Below are positions 33,671-43,712 of a stretch of 63,795 nt of DNA, in pieces. The position numbers were made by a program, and so were the translations under genes. The DNA is from Oscillospiraceae bacterium. GTDB lineage: Bacteria > Bacillota > Clostridia > Oscillospirales > Oscillospiraceae. The stretch spans positions 1 to 63,795 of the forward strand of contig CACWIS010000007.1 of the NCBI GenBank assembly GCA_902761055.1. Direction: 5' to 3'. A model generated the notes under the pieces. The model did no database searches. It was given only the letters and a program-made list of their open reading frames with translations, and was not told where the DNA came from. Within the stretch, counting starts at the first letter, position 1, and each line of letters starts with the position of its first letter.

Positions 33671-34587
33671 GCGGGGTGCTTGAAACCATCCAGCGGACTT
33701 CGACCATCAGCTTTCCGGGACTGTTCGGAGATCGTTCGATCGATCCGCCCGCGTCCTTCACGCTCTTCGGCAGGGAGATCTACTTTTACGGCGTGATCAT
33801 CGCCGTCGGCTTCCTGCTGGGCATCGGCTACTGCGCGAAGAACGCCAAGCGCTTCGGCATCAGGGAGGACGATCTGTACGACCTCATGCTCTGGCTGATC
33901 CCGCTGTCGATCGTCGGCGCGCGGCTGTATTTCGTCGCCTTCAAGCTGGACTACTACCTGGCCCATCCGAAGGAGATCGTCGAGATATGGAACGGCGGAC
34001 TCGCGATCTACGGCGGCGTGATCGCCGGCGTGATCGCGATGCTGCTGGTGTGCCGGAAAAAGAAGATCCCCTGGCAGGCGATGTTCGATCTGCTGATCTA
34101 CGGGCTGCTGATCGGACAGATCGTCGGCCGCTGGGGCAATTTCATGAACCGGGAGGCCTTCGGCGCGGAGACCGACATCTTCTGCCGCATGTGCCTCACC
34201 GCGCCGGACGGCAGCAGCATCTGCGTCCATCCGACCTTCCTCTACGAGAGCCTGTGGAACCTCGTCGGGCTGATCCTCCTGATCGCGTGGGAGAGAAAGG
34301 GCGGACGGCGCTACGACGGTCAGGCGGCGCTGGGCTATTTCTTCTGGTACGGCACCGGCCGCGCCTGGATCGAGGGGCTGCGCACCGACAGCCTGTACAT
34401 CGGCGGCACCGGACTGCGCGTCTCGCAGCTGCTGTCCGTCCTGCTGGCGCTCACGGCGCTGGCGCTGCTGATCGGCAGCGCGCGCAGAAAGCACCCGCCC
34501 GAGGAGCTGTATGTCAACCGGGTCGCGGCCGCGGAGGCGGCGGTGATCGCGGAAGAGAAAGATGAGGAGGAGAAAACAGATGAGTGA
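33667..34587 (+). CDS. lgt: Prolipoprotein diacylglyceryl transferase
   Basis: 306 residues with about seven membrane helices and the Lgt signature GRWGNFMNREAFG (near residue 157), as well as the conserved early segment GGLAIYGGVIAG. It attaches diacylglycerol from phosphatidylglycerol to the lipobox cysteine of prolipoproteins, such as the amylase, MalE and other lipoproteins in this window. A charged C-terminal tail of about 30 residues is an extension. Translation is coupled to ymfH (ATGA) and the next gene overlaps by eight bases. Confidence 0.93.
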   Translation: MSGVLETIQRTSTISFPGLFGDRSIDPPASFTLFGREIYFYGVIIAVGFLLGIGYCAKNAKRFGIREDDLYDLMLWLIPLSIVGARLYFVAFKLDYYLAHPKEIVEIWNGGLAIYGGVIAGVIAMLLVCRKKKIPWQAMFDLLIYGLLIGQIVGRWGNFMNREAFGAETDIFCRMCLTAPDGSSICVHPTFLYESLWNLVGLILLIAWERKGGRRYDGQAALGYFFWYGTGRAWIEGLRTDSLYIGGTGLRVSQLLSVLLALTALALLIGSARRKHPPEELYVNRVAAAEAAVIAEEKDEEEKTDE

Positions 34588-35029
34588 CACGATCGACAGG
34601 CTCACCGGAACGCTGGGCGAGCTGGTCAAAAAAGCAAAAGAGGTCGGCTCCCAGGCGATCGGGACCGTGGACCCCGACGGCACCGTGCGCGGCGTCTACG
34701 AGCGCGGGGCCGAACGCACGAAGGCCTACGCGCGCATCGCAAAGCTGAACCTGGAGCTTAACCGCGAGAGCGAAGAGCTGCGGAGGGTCTACACCGAGAT
34801 CGGCCGGCTCTATTTCGAGCAGGCGCGCGAGAAAGCCGAGGGCTTTTTCGCCCCGCTCTTCGCACAGGCCGAAACGAGCGCCGCCAAGCTGCGCTCGATC
34901 GAAAACGAGATCGCCGCGCTCAAGGAGGCGGTCTTCGAGGAAAAGGCGGAGAAGGATATCGAGGTGGAGATCGGCGCCTTCGACGATATCGTCTCGGCCG
35001 ACGAAAAGGCCGTCACCGGGGAGGAATAA
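34580..35029 (+). CDS. Hypothetical coiled-coil protein (149 aa)
   Basis: The start at 34580 follows GAGGAGGAG inside the lgt end. The protein is strongly helical and charged, with heptad-like stretches (residues about 10-30, 60-95, 100-130) and an acidic tail. No signal peptide, membrane segment or cysteine is seen. It is probably a cytoplasmic coiled-coil protein. It is the last gene of the ymfF-ymfH-lgt operon, before a strong terminator. Function unknown. Confidence 0.7.
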   Translation: MSDTIDRLTGTLGELVKKAKEVGSQAIGTVDPDGTVRGVYERGAERTKAYARIAKLNLELNRESEELRRVYTEIGRLYFEQAREKAEGFFAPLFAQAETSAAKLRSIENEIAALKEAVFEEKAEKDIEVEIGAFDDIVSADEKAVTGEE

Positions 35030-35033
35030 AAAG

Positions 35034-35070
35034 AGACCCGGGATCACGGATGTGATCCCGGGTCTCTTTT
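35034..35070. terminator. Terminator between convergent genes near 35 kb
   Basis: A 14-bp stem AGACCCGGGATCAC with loop GGAT is followed by TCTTTT on the plus strand. It sits between the coiled-coil gene (plus) and the small membrane protein gene (minus). Confidence 0.85.
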
Positions 35071-35079
35071 GCTTCCCGG

Positions 35080-35364
35080 TCACTTGTCCTTCATCGAGGC
35101 GGCGAGACGGAAGGACAGAAGGATCGACACAAGGCTCAGCGTCACGGCCGTGGCAATGAGCGTCGCCTCAAAACGCAGCGGCAGGAGGCGGCGCGTGAAA
35201 TACACCGCGGCGAGGGCGGCGACGTCGATCAGGGTGCGCAGCAGGCTTACGGCGCTGATCTTCTCGGGAGAGCTGCTTATCACCTTTTTCGTGACAAGCA
35301 GGTTGACAAAGCCCACGGCTCCTCCCCAGACGAGCCCGGCGAGCACGGAATAAACGATCTGCAT
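35080..35364 (-). CDS. Small membrane protein, possibly AtpI-like (94 aa)
   Basis: The start at 35364 follows GGAGTGGAGACC. Three hydrophobic segments (about residues 3-24, 40-60, 70-88) are separated by short basic turns, with an opening VYSVLAGLVWGGAVGFVNLL. The topology and glycine pattern resemble ATP synthase subunit I (AtpI), but no ATP synthase genes are adjacent, so this is a weak suggestion. It is monocistronic, with a TATACT -10 near 35397. Confidence 0.6.
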   Translation of the reverse strand: MQIVYSVLAGLVWGGAVGFVNLLVTKKVISSSPEKISAVSLLRTLIDVAALAAVYFTRRLLPLRFEATLIATAVTLSLVSILLSFRLAASMKDK

Positions 35365-35525
35365 GGTCTCCACTCCTCGCTTTCGTTTCGTACACAGTAT
35401 AACAGATGCGAGCGGTTTTTTCGAGATTTTTTTCAAAAAAAGCCAGGTATCGTCCGCGGTTTTCCGCAGATACTAACAGCGAACGCCGCAGACGCGCGTT
35501 CGATTTTTTTGATGAGGTGAGGAAC

Positions 35526-35699
35526 ATGAGTCCCAAAGAGCTGCTCTATATCGAAGACGCGCTCGGCCACACGCAGTACCTGATGACCCAGTGCCGCACG
35601 GCGGCCAGCCAGCTGACCGATCCCGTGCTGCGCGGCGAGGCGCAGCGCATGGTCGCGGAGCATCAGAAGCTGTTTACCAGCTTCTATAACCTTGTGTGA
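35526..35699 (+). CDS. Small spore-coat-type protein (57 aa)
   Basis: The ATG at 35526 follows GATGAGGTGAGG. The helical 57-residue protein begins SPKELLYIEDALGHTQYLM. It resembles the short partner proteins that precede CotF-family genes in Clostridia and ends 12 bases before the CotF-like gene. The assignment rests mainly on this pairing. Confidence 0.6.
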   Translation: MSPKELLYIEDALGHTQYLMTQCRTAASQLTDPVLRGEAQRMVAEHQKLFTSFYNLV

Positions 35700-35711
35700 G
35701 GAGGCGCGGAG

Positions 35712-35960
35712 ATGAACGATAAGGAAATCATGGAGGGCATCCTGCTGACGACCAAGGGCGTCGTCGACCTGTATATGCACGGCACCGTCGAGTCGGCTAC
35801 GCCGAACGTGCACGGGACCTTCAACACAGCGCTCGAGAGCGCGCTGTGCATGCAGAGCGACATCTACAACAGCATGGCCGCGCGCGGCTGGTACCCCAGC
35901 GAGCAGGCCACGCAGCAGAAGCTCGACGCCGTCAAGCAGAAGTATTCCGGCATCGCATAA
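35712..35960 (+). CDS. CotF-family spore coat protein (82 aa)
   Basis: The protein has the coat-F signature: helices ending in KGVVDLYMHGTVESATPNVH and a closing AARGWYPSEQATQQKLD. CotF-family proteins are incorporated in the spore coat of Bacilli and Clostridia; their ferritin-like helical fold has no known catalytic role. GAGGCGCGGAG precedes the ATG. A sporulation sigma promoter is expected, but I could not identify one. The presence of the gene indicates a spore-forming lineage. Confidence 0.85.
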   Translation: MNDKEIMEGILLTTKGVVDLYMHGTVESATPNVHGTFNTALESALCMQSDIYNSMAARGWYPSEQATQQKLDAVKQKYSGIA

Positions 35961-35966
35961 CGCAGC

Positions 35967-36000
35967 AAACGCCGCGGAGCTCCGCGGCGTTTGTTTTATT
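35967..36000. terminator. Terminator shared by cotF-like and 5-formyl-THF cyclo-ligase genes
   Basis: A stem AACGCCGCGGA / CCGCGGCGTT is followed by TGTTTTATTT on the plus strand; the minus-strand gene's stop codon lies inside the T-run. Confidence 0.75.
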
Positions 36001-36562
36001 TCCGGAACACGCCCGCCTCGGTGACGAGCAGAGAAAAGGCGACGTCGTGGCTCTCGTGCGGGACGTTCGCAAGACGCTGCGCCTCGAAAGCCGTGAGGAT
36101 CGCCGCGGCGCGCGGGCAGCGCGGCAGATAGCGGTCGTAATAGCCGCCGCCGTGGCCGAGACGGTGCAGCGCGCCGTCAAAGCCCGCGCAGGGCACCAGC
36201 ACCGCGTCGAGCTCCGCAGGATCGACAAGACGCGAGCGCGCCGGGTCCGGCTCGGGGATGCCGAAGCGGCCGCGGATCAGCGCAGCGCCGGGGACGTAGG
36301 CCTCCATCGTCCCGTCCGCGCCCGCCGCGGGAAAGGCGAGCGTCACGCCGCGCTCGCGCAGCGAGGCGTAGAGCAGGCTCAGGTCGCATTCGCTGCCGTG
36401 CGGACAGTAGCAGAGCACGAGCCGCGCGCCGCGCAGCTCGCCGAGCGTATCGAGCGCGCGGCAGAGCCGCAGGCTCTTCGCGTCGCGCTCCCGCTCGCCG
36501 AGCGCATCGCGCCGCGCAAGGGCCTCGCGGCGGAGATTCTGTTTTTCAAGGGCCGTGCTCAT
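35996..36562 (-). CDS. 5-formyltetrahydrofolate cyclo-ligase
   Basis: The start at 36562 has GGGAGGCGGC upstream. The 188-residue product contains the family C-terminal motif LGHGGGYYDRYL and an N-terminal KQNLRREALARRDAL region that binds ATP phosphates. It converts 5-formyl-THF to 5,10-methenyl-THF with ATP, returning stored folate to one-carbon metabolism. Monocistronic. Confidence 0.9.
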   Translation of the reverse strand: MSTALEKQNLRREALARRDALGERERDAKSLRLCRALDTLGELRGARLVLCYCPHGSECDLSLLYASLRERGVTLAFPAAGADGTMEAYVPGAALIRGRFGIPEPDPARSRLVDPAELDAVLVPCAGFDGALHRLGHGGGYYDRYLPRCPRAAAILTAFEAQRLANVPHESHDVAFSLLVTEAGVFRK

Positions 36563-36632
36563 ACGCCGCCTCCCGGGATCGGATGAGCCAAGCATACCAC
36601 AGCGCGCGCCCGCTGCCAAGAGCTTTTTCGGC

Positions 36633-36661
36633 TTGACAGGGCGGGGCGGAAAAGGTATGCT
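36633..36661 (+). promoter_or_regulatory. Sigma-A promoter of the glycerol-1-phosphate dehydrogenase gene
   Basis: TTGACA (36633-36638), 17 bases, TATGCT (36656-36661), followed by a 46-base leader to the ATG. Confidence 0.75.
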
Positions 36662-36707
36662 GATAACAGGCAAAACGATCCATTTCACATAAACGGAGGA
36701 CAGCGCT

Positions 36708-37946
36708 ATGATCCTGGACTGCAAGAAGTACCTCGGCCCCTGCGCCTGCGGACGCGACCACGAGCTGCGCACCAAGCTCGTCGTGTGCGAGTACGGCGCG
36801 CTGAAGAATTTTGACAAATACATGGCCGACTGCGGCCTCACGGGCTTCCGTACCGTGATCTACGATACGAATACCTATAACCTGCCGACGATGACCCACG
36901 TCGCCGCCGACCAGGAGATCGTGCTCGAGGCCAAGGGCCTGCACAGCGAGAAGGGCCTGATCGAGGACTGCATGACCCGCTTCGTCCAGAAGCCCGATTA
37001 CGTCGTGGTCGTCGGCGGCGGCACGCTGATGGACTTCGGCCGCTACAGCGCCTGGCGCCTCGGCATCCCCTTCGTCGCGATCCCCACGATCGTGTCTTCC
37101 GACGGCTTTACCGCCGATATCTGCTCGATCATCATCGACGGACAGAAAAAGTCCATCCCCATGCAGGCCGCCGACGCCGTCATCTGCGATATGGACATCG
37201 TCGCCGGCGCGCCGCGCTTCCTCACGATCGCCGGCGTGCAGGACATCATGGCCAAGTACGTCTCGATCGCGGACTGGAAGATCGCGCATCTCGTCTCGGG
37301 CGAATACTTCTGCCAGAAGGTCTGCGATATGGCGCAGGAGGCGCTGGACATCATGGTGCGCTGCGCGCACGAGCTCGCCGAGGGCAAGGAGCCGGACTAC
37401 GAGGCCATGGCCTATACGCAGATGCTCTCGGGCCTGACGATGCAGATCCTCTCCAACAGCCGCGCCGCCTCCGGCGCGGAGCATCTCGTCGCGCACCTCG
37501 TCGAGATGAAGCCGCGCGGCTTCGAGAAGGCCCACGGTCTGCACGGCGAATGCGTCGGCGTCGGCACGATCCTGTGCGCCGAGGCGTATCACAAGCTCGC
37601 CGAGCGGGAGACGATCGAGGTCAAGACCTTCGAGCCGATCGACGAGGGCTGGGTGCGCGCCGTGTTCGGCCCGCTGGCAGACGGCATCCTCAAGGAGAAC
37701 GAGAACGACGTGCTCAAGACCTTCCCGCCGGAGAACATCAGGGCGCACTGGCAGGAGATCCGCGAGATCATCGCCGCCATCCCCTCCGCCGCGGAGCTGA
37801 CCGATCTGTATGCGAAGATCGGGGCGAAGCACTCGCTCGAGGAGCTGGAGATCGATCCGTCCGTCAAGGACGAATTCCTGGACATCTCCTCGGCCATCCG
37901 CAACCGCCTGACGCTGGCGCGCATGACGCGGCTGATCGTAAAGTAA
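36708..37946 (+). CDS. sn-glycerol-1-phosphate dehydrogenase family protein
   Basis: 412 residues of the Fe-ADH-like G1PDH (AraM/EgsA) family. The NAD(P)-binding GGGTLMDFGRY, followed by PFVAIPTIVSSDGFTADIC, is typical. Metal ligands are expected in the GAEHLVAHLVEM and KAHGLHGECVGVG histidines. It reduces dihydroxyacetone phosphate to sn-glycerol-1-phosphate, the enantiomer used for archaeal lipids and for heptaprenylglyceryl phosphate in Bacillus. The prenyltransferase partner PcrB is not in the window. GGAGG precedes the ATG. Monocistronic with a clear terminator. Confidence 0.85.
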   Translation: MILDCKKYLGPCACGRDHELRTKLVVCEYGALKNFDKYMADCGLTGFRTVIYDTNTYNLPTMTHVAADQEIVLEAKGLHSEKGLIEDCMTRFVQKPDYVVVVGGGTLMDFGRYSAWRLGIPFVAIPTIVSSDGFTADICSIIIDGQKKSIPMQAADAVICDMDIVAGAPRFLTIAGVQDIMAKYVSIADWKIAHLVSGEYFCQKVCDMAQEALDIMVRCAHELAEGKEPDYEAMAYTQMLSGLTMQILSNSRAASGAEHLVAHLVEMKPRGFEKAHGLHGECVGVGTILCAEAYHKLAERETIEVKTFEPIDEGWVRAVFGPLADGILKENENDVLKTFPPENIRAHWQEIREIIAAIPSAAELTDLYAKIGAKHSLEELEIDPSVKDEFLDISSAIRNRLTLARMTRLIVK

Positions 37947-37956
37947 AAAAACGGCA

Positions 37957-37993
37957 AAACGCCGGAACGGGAAAACCGTTCCGGCGTTTTTTG
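37957..37993. terminator. Terminator after the G1P dehydrogenase gene
   Basis: A stem AAAACGCCGGAACGG and its complement with a short A-rich loop ends in TTTTTT. It also faces the minus-strand zinc-ribbon gene. Confidence 0.85.
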
Positions 37994-38000
37994 CGTTTAT

Positions 38001-38234
38001 TCAGCTTGTTTTGCCGAGCCATTCGTGGACCTTGTCCTGGTCCACGCCGAGGCCGGTGGAGATGAAAGCGGTGAGCTCGTTGTAATTCAGGGACTTGATG
38101 CGCTCGTAGTTCTTGACGCCGGGCTTGACGTCGTTGGAACGGCCCTCGATATAGCCGCACTCGTAACACATGTAGGCGCTGTATTTCCGATGGCTGTCGA
38201 GCGTCATTTCACTGCCGCAGCGGGGACATTTCAT
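38001..38234 (-). CDS. Small zinc-ribbon protein (77 aa)
   Basis: A GGGAGG site precedes the ATG. The N-terminal half is a four-cysteine zinc ribbon (CPRCGSE at 3-9 and CYECGYIEG near 23-31); the C-terminal half is helical (TGLGVDQDKVHEWLG). No transmembrane segment. It is probably a nucleic-acid- or protein-binding accessory factor, but no named family is recognised. Own promoter at 38268-38296. Confidence 0.75.
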   Translation of the reverse strand: MKCPRCGSEMTLDSHRKYSAYMCYECGYIEGRSNDVKPGVKNYERIKSLNYNELTAFISTGLGVDQDKVHEWLGKTS

Positions 38235-38267
38235 TCTGCAAACCTCCCGAGCTTGTATTGTGATTTT

Positions 38268-38296
38268 ATCCTATCTCTTTTTCGCGGGAAATGCAA
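38268..38296 (-). promoter_or_regulatory. Promoter of the zinc-ribbon protein gene
   Basis: On the minus strand TTGCAT (38291-38296), 17 bases, TAGGAT (38268-38273). Confidence 0.45.
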
Positions 38297-38364
38297 GAGC
38301 AAAGTGGAAGCCCTGCGCGGCGTCCCCCGCTTCCGGCGTTCGCCTGCCGAAGTGCGGAGGATGC

Positions 38365-40209
38365 TCAGAAGGGCCAGGTGGAGAACCAGCGATAGAGCAG
38401 CGAGGCGCGCTGCGTGTCCAGCTCCGCGCCCCAGAGCGCGGGATAGAAGAACACAAACAGCGCCGCGGCGGCCGCGGTGAGGACCCAGACCGGGATGCGC
38501 CAACGCTCGGCGCGGCCGCGCATCAGCGCAAACACGTAGCCCAGCGCGAGCACGAGGAAGACCGAGCAGGGGAAATAATGATACTCGAAGGTGACGCGGG
38601 TGATGAAGATCCAGGGCACGAGCTGCGCGAGATAGGCCAGAAGCAGGAAGAGCGCCTGGCGGTCGCGCTTCGCAAGCGCGCGCCGGCCCAGCACGAACAG
38701 CGCGGGCAGCCCGGCCCAGCAGAGCACGGGGTTCACGAAAGCGCCAAAGCTGGAGCGCGCGGAGCCGTTGTAATCGAGATAATAGAGGATGGGGCGGACG
38801 TCCAGCAGCCATTGATACCAGCGCGAGGAATAGGGATGCGTGGCGTTGACGTGGCTGTGGTAGCCGAACATGTAGCTCTGGTTGTCAAGGACGATGCGGG
38901 CGTAATCACGCGTGAAGTACATCCCGGGCCCGCCGCCGAGGCCGCGGGCGATCCCGTAGGGGTAATAGGCGGCGTAATAGATCGCGGCGGGGACGAGGAC
39001 AAAGAAAACGAGACAAAAGCAGACGTTGCACCCGAACAGCCGCCGGACCGCGCGCCCCTCGCGCGCGAAGCGAGCGATCCAGTGCAGCGCCCACAGCAGG
39101 CCGAGCCCGGCCCCGGCGTAGAGACAGGTCCATTTGCTGGCCGCGCCGAGACCGAAGCAGAGTCCCGCGAGCGCAAGATCGAGCGGCCGCCCCTCCGCAT
39201 CCGGGCGGGAGCCGGGCTCGGCCTGCGACGCGGGGAAAAGCCAGCGGTACATAAAGAAGTACATCGCGAGCGTGAAGAATACCCCGTAGGTGTCGATCGT
39301 GGCGATGCGGGTCTGATTGAAGTGCATGAAATCGACGGCGAGCAGCAGCGTGCAGCAGACCGGAACGCTGCCGCGGCCGAAGAGACGCCGCGCGAAGGCG
39401 TAGACGAGCGGAAGCATCAGCACGCCGAAGAGCGTGCCGGAAAAGCGCCAGCCGAAGGGCGTCATGCCGAAGAGCGAGATCCCCAGACCGAGGATCAGCT
39501 TGCCGAGCGGGGGATGCGTAATCTCATAGGGCCATACGCCGCGAAGATGCTCAAGCGCCGTGCGGGCGTGGTAGATCTCGTCAAAGTAGCTGGAGTTCAT
39601 GAAGGTGGACTTCTCGGGCACGAGCGACTGCTCGTCGCTCAGCGCGCCGGCCGTGCGCCAGGGAAGCCGCGCTCCGTCGGCGGAAAAGAGCGCGATCTCG
39701 CCGAGCTCGGGCTCGCCGAAGGCCGTGACGCTCAAAAAGCGCGCGCGGCCGGGAAGCTCGACCTCGTGCCATTTAAGGAGCGCGACATAGTTCTGATCGA
39801 GCTCCGCGGTCTCCGTCCAGTTCCTGCCGTCCTCGGAAAGGTAAAAGCTGAAGCTGCCGGTGCCGAGCACGCTGTATACCATCGCGCGGGAGACGTCGTA
39901 CGTGCCGTCAAGCTCGAGCACGACGCTGTCGCCGTCGGAAAAAACAACACTGCTCTGCGGCGCGCTGCGGTCGCCGAGATGCGAGAAAGCCGCGAGCGCG
40001 TACAGCAGCGTGACGAGCAGCACGGCGGCGCTCTCGCCGTACCCGCGCGGGGCGGGGCCGTCCGGAGCGTCCGGTTTCGTCCGTTTCGCCGGCTTCGTCT
40101 GCTTCGCCTTCCCTTTGACCGGCGCGGGGTCCCGCGCCGGGGGCAGACACAGGAAAAAGCAGACGATCAGCAGGACGGTCAGGATGGGAAATAAAACGGT
40201 GATGTTCAT
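38365..40209 (-). CDS. GT39-family (PMT-like) membrane glycosyltransferase (614 aa)
   Basis: A multi-pass protein with 10 or more helices. The key signature is SYFDEIYHARTALE followed by THPPLGKLILG (near residues 205-235), the lipid-linked sugar and acceptor site of protein O-mannosyltransferases. It should transfer a mannosyl (or other hexosyl) group from polyprenyl phosphate to a protein or glycan outside the membrane. An extracytoplasmic beta-rich domain of about 130 residues precedes the catalytic motif, which is unusual for PMTs and resembles a carbohydrate-binding module. It is the last gene of the glpK-HAD-PMT operon; the start has a weak GAAAGAA site. Confidence 0.8.
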   Translation of the reverse strand: MNITVLFPILTVLLIVCFFLCLPPARDPAPVKGKAKQTKPAKRTKPDAPDGPAPRGYGESAAVLLVTLLYALAAFSHLGDRSAPQSSVVFSDGDSVVLELDGTYDVSRAMVYSVLGTGSFSFYLSEDGRNWTETAELDQNYVALLKWHEVELPGRARFLSVTAFGEPELGEIALFSADGARLPWRTAGALSDEQSLVPEKSTFMNSSYFDEIYHARTALEHLRGVWPYEITHPPLGKLILGLGISLFGMTPFGWRFSGTLFGVLMLPLVYAFARRLFGRGSVPVCCTLLLAVDFMHFNQTRIATIDTYGVFFTLAMYFFMYRWLFPASQAEPGSRPDAEGRPLDLALAGLCFGLGAASKWTCLYAGAGLGLLWALHWIARFAREGRAVRRLFGCNVCFCLVFFVLVPAAIYYAAYYPYGIARGLGGGPGMYFTRDYARIVLDNQSYMFGYHSHVNATHPYSSRWYQWLLDVRPILYYLDYNGSARSSFGAFVNPVLCWAGLPALFVLGRRALAKRDRQALFLLLAYLAQLVPWIFITRVTFEYHYFPCSVFLVLALGYVFALMRGRAERWRIPVWVLTAAAAALFVFFYPALWGAELDTQRASLLYRWFSTWPF

Positions 40210-40237
40210 GGCAGTTCTTTCTTCGACAAGGGAGGCG

Positions 40238-40265
40238 GCGCCCCGGCGAGAGACTGCCGGGGCGC
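40238..40265 (-). other. Intercistronic hairpin between HAD hydrolase and GT39 genes
   Basis: Arms GCGCCCCGGC and GCCGGGGCGC with an eight-base loop sit in the 73-base gap. There is no T-run, so it is more likely an RNA stabiliser or attenuator than a true terminator. Confidence 0.6.
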
Positions 40266-40282
40266 TGCGATTCGTTCCGGGA

Positions 40283-41098
40283 TCAGCGGATAAGCTCGTG
40301 CAGCTCCCTGACGCTGGGCAGCGTGTAGTCGGGCTGCCGCTCGGCGGCAGCGGCCATCTCCGGCGAGGTCTCGCCCGAGAGGACCAGCACGCTGACGGCA
40401 CCGGCGTTCTGCGCGACGGCGATGTCGGTGTAGAGCCGGTCGCCCACGCAGCAGATCTTTTCATTGGGGATGCCCGTCATGGCCGAGATCACATCGACCA
40501 TGTTGCGGTTGGGCTTGCCGATGAAGGTGGGCTCCCGGCCGCTCGAGGCAGTAAGCAGGGCGCAGATGCTGCCGCAGTCGGGCAGGACCTCGTCGGCCGG
40601 CATCGGGCAGACCCAGTCGGGGTTGGCCGCGATGAAGACCGCGCCGCGGCGCAGGAAGTGGCAGGCGCGGTCGAGCTTTTCATACACCAGCTCGGTGTCG
40701 AAGCCCTGCACGACGACGTCGACGAGCTCGGCCTCGGTGTGGCCCAGCTCGTCGTTGACGAGCCGGATGCCGTAGCTGAGAAGCTCGCGGTGGAAGGCCT
40801 TTGTCCCGGCGAGATAAACGCTCGCCCCGGGATGGTGCTGGTTGAGGTACATGCCCGTGGCCATGCCGGAGGTGAAGACGTTTTCCCGCTCGCAGGGGAA
40901 GCCGAGGCGGCGCAGACGGTGGATATAGTCCTCGCCCGCGCGGGAGGAGTTGTTCGTCAGATAGATATATTTCTTCCCCATGCGCGGAAAATCAAACATC
41001 AGTTCGCGCGCGCCGTCGTAGACCTCGTCGCCGAGGTAGAGCGTCCCGTCCATGTCAAAGAGGAAGAGCTCGCAGTTTTTCAGTCTGGTGTAGTCCAT
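40283..41098 (-). CDS. HAD-IIA family hydrolase (NagD/PGP-like, 271 aa)
   Basis: HAD motifs: nucleophile Asp in FLFDMDGTLYLG (near residue 15), Thr/Ser loop in YLTNNSSR (near 47), Lys/Asp region in GKPNRNMVD and CVGDRLYTDIAVA. The C2-type cap matches the NagD/4-nitrophenylphosphatase subfamily, which removes phosphate from small sugar phosphates and nucleotides or clears glycerol-phosphate by-products. Lying 74 bases after glpK, it may act on glycerol phosphate, but this is inference. AAAGGAAAG precedes the ATG. Confidence 0.85.
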   Translation of the reverse strand: MDYTRLKNCELFLFDMDGTLYLGDEVYDGARELMFDFPRMGKKYIYLTNNSSRAGEDYIHRLRRLGFPCERENVFTSGMATGMYLNQHHPGASVYLAGTKAFHRELLSYGIRLVNDELGHTEAELVDVVVQGFDTELVYEKLDRACHFLRRGAVFIAANPDWVCPMPADEVLPDCGSICALLTASSGREPTFIGKPNRNMVDVISAMTGIPNEKICCVGDRLYTDIAVAQNAGAVSVLVLSGETSPEMAAAAERQPDYTLPSVRELHELIR

Positions 41099-41172
41099 GA
41101 TTCTTTCCTTTGTCGTGTTATTTTCCTGCGGGAGGCAGAGGGCGAAGGAGGTCTTCGCAGAGCCGGGGGGAG

Positions 41173-42675
<1,503 letters not shown>

Positions 42676-42725
42676 GGCGGCGTACTCCTTTTGTTATGAT
42701 GAGGGGGCATACTTTCCATACTGCC

Positions 42726-42754
42726 ATTTTAGTACGAAACGGAGAAGCTTGCAA
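42726..42754 (-). promoter_or_regulatory. Promoter of the glpK operon
   Basis: On the minus strand TTGCAA (42749-42754), 17 bases, TAAAAT (42726-42731). It is divergent from the plsC promoter, about 60 bases apart. Confidence 0.7.
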
Positions 42755-42814
42755 CGGAAAACTTGAAACGCCGCGGCAGAATCCGAAGAAATTGTAAAGA
42801 ATCCGAAAAAAGAC

Positions 42815-42842
42815 TTGGAAAACGCCGCGGCGGTGGTATATA
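42815..42842 (+). promoter_or_regulatory. Promoter of the plsC-ymfI-smr operon
   Basis: TTGGAA (42815-42820), 16 bases, TATATA (42837-42842), with TATAGT overlapping at 18 bases. It leads to an ATG at 42891. Confidence 0.5.
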
Positions 42843-42890
42843 GTAGAAAAAGCAAAGATACAGTTTTTTGAACTTTAAGGAGTATGCGAT

Positions 42891-43712
42891 ATGCTCGTCA
42901 GCATTTTTGCCGTCGTCTCCGCGCTCGCCGCGGTCGCTTACGGCTTCGCCGCCGCGCTGCCGCTCACGGAGCTGTGGAAATGTCTGCTCGTCTTCGTGCT
43001 CGGCATCCCGGCGCTGAGCGCGTTGTACGTCCTCTCCGCGGCGGTCGTGAGCCTGTTCATCGATCCGACCTGGCCGCGCGAGAAGCAGAACCCGCTCTGC
43101 CGCGCCTACGTCGCCGACGGAGGCGGGATGTGCTGTTCCTACTGCAGGGTGCGCGCGCACCTCAACGGCGGGGAGAAGCTGCCGGAGAACGAGCGCTTCC
43201 TGCTGGTGACGAACCATCGCTCGCTGTTCGACCCGCTGATGCTCTTCAACCTTCTGAAAAAGTACAACCTCGCCTTCATCTCCAAGCCCTCGAACATGCG
43301 TCTGCCGGTGCTGGGACGCATCGCCGCCGGGGCCTGCTTCCTGCCGATCGACCGCGAGAGGGACCGCGAGGCGCTCAAGACGATCAAGGCCGCGCAGGAG
43401 TATCTGCGGCGCGATCTGTGCAGCATCTGCATCTTCCCCGAGGGCACGCGCAGCAAGACGCGCGAGCTGCTGCCCTTCCACCACGGCTCGTTCAAGATCG
43501 CCCAGCGCGCGCCCGCGCCGCTGGTCATCGCCGCATGCAGCGGCACGGATCAGGTGAAAAAGAACTTTCCGCTGCGCCGCACGGATGTGTATGTGGATAT
43601 CCTCGAGGTGATCCCCGCCGAGCAGGTGCGCACGATGCCGACGGCCCAGCTCGCCGAGCGGGCGCGCACGCTGATCGAGGAGGATCTGAAAAAACGGGAG
43701 GGCGAGGTATGA
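42891..43712 (+). CDS. 1-acyl-sn-glycerol-3-phosphate acyltransferase-like (PlsC)
   Basis: 273 residues. Two N-terminal hydrophobic helices (residues 1-25 and 31-57) precede a LPLAT domain. The catalytic HxxxxD is NHRSLFD (H109, D114), block II FISKPS, block III IFPEGTRSK. It acylates a lysophospholipid or lysophosphatidate in membrane lipid synthesis. A TAAGGAG site sits nine bases before the ATG. Its stop overlaps the ymfI start (ATGA). Confidence 0.88.
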   Translation: MLVSIFAVVSALAAVAYGFAAALPLTELWKCLLVFVLGIPALSALYVLSAAVVSLFIDPTWPREKQNPLCRAYVADGGGMCCSYCRVRAHLNGGEKLPENERFLLVTNHRSLFDPLMLFNLLKKYNLAFISKPSNMRLPVLGRIAAGACFLPIDRERDREALKTIKAAQEYLRRDLCSICIFPEGTRSKTRELLPFHHGSFKIAQRAPAPLVIAACSGTDQVKKNFPLRRTDVYVDILEVIPAEQVRTMPTAQLAERARTLIEEDLKKREGEV

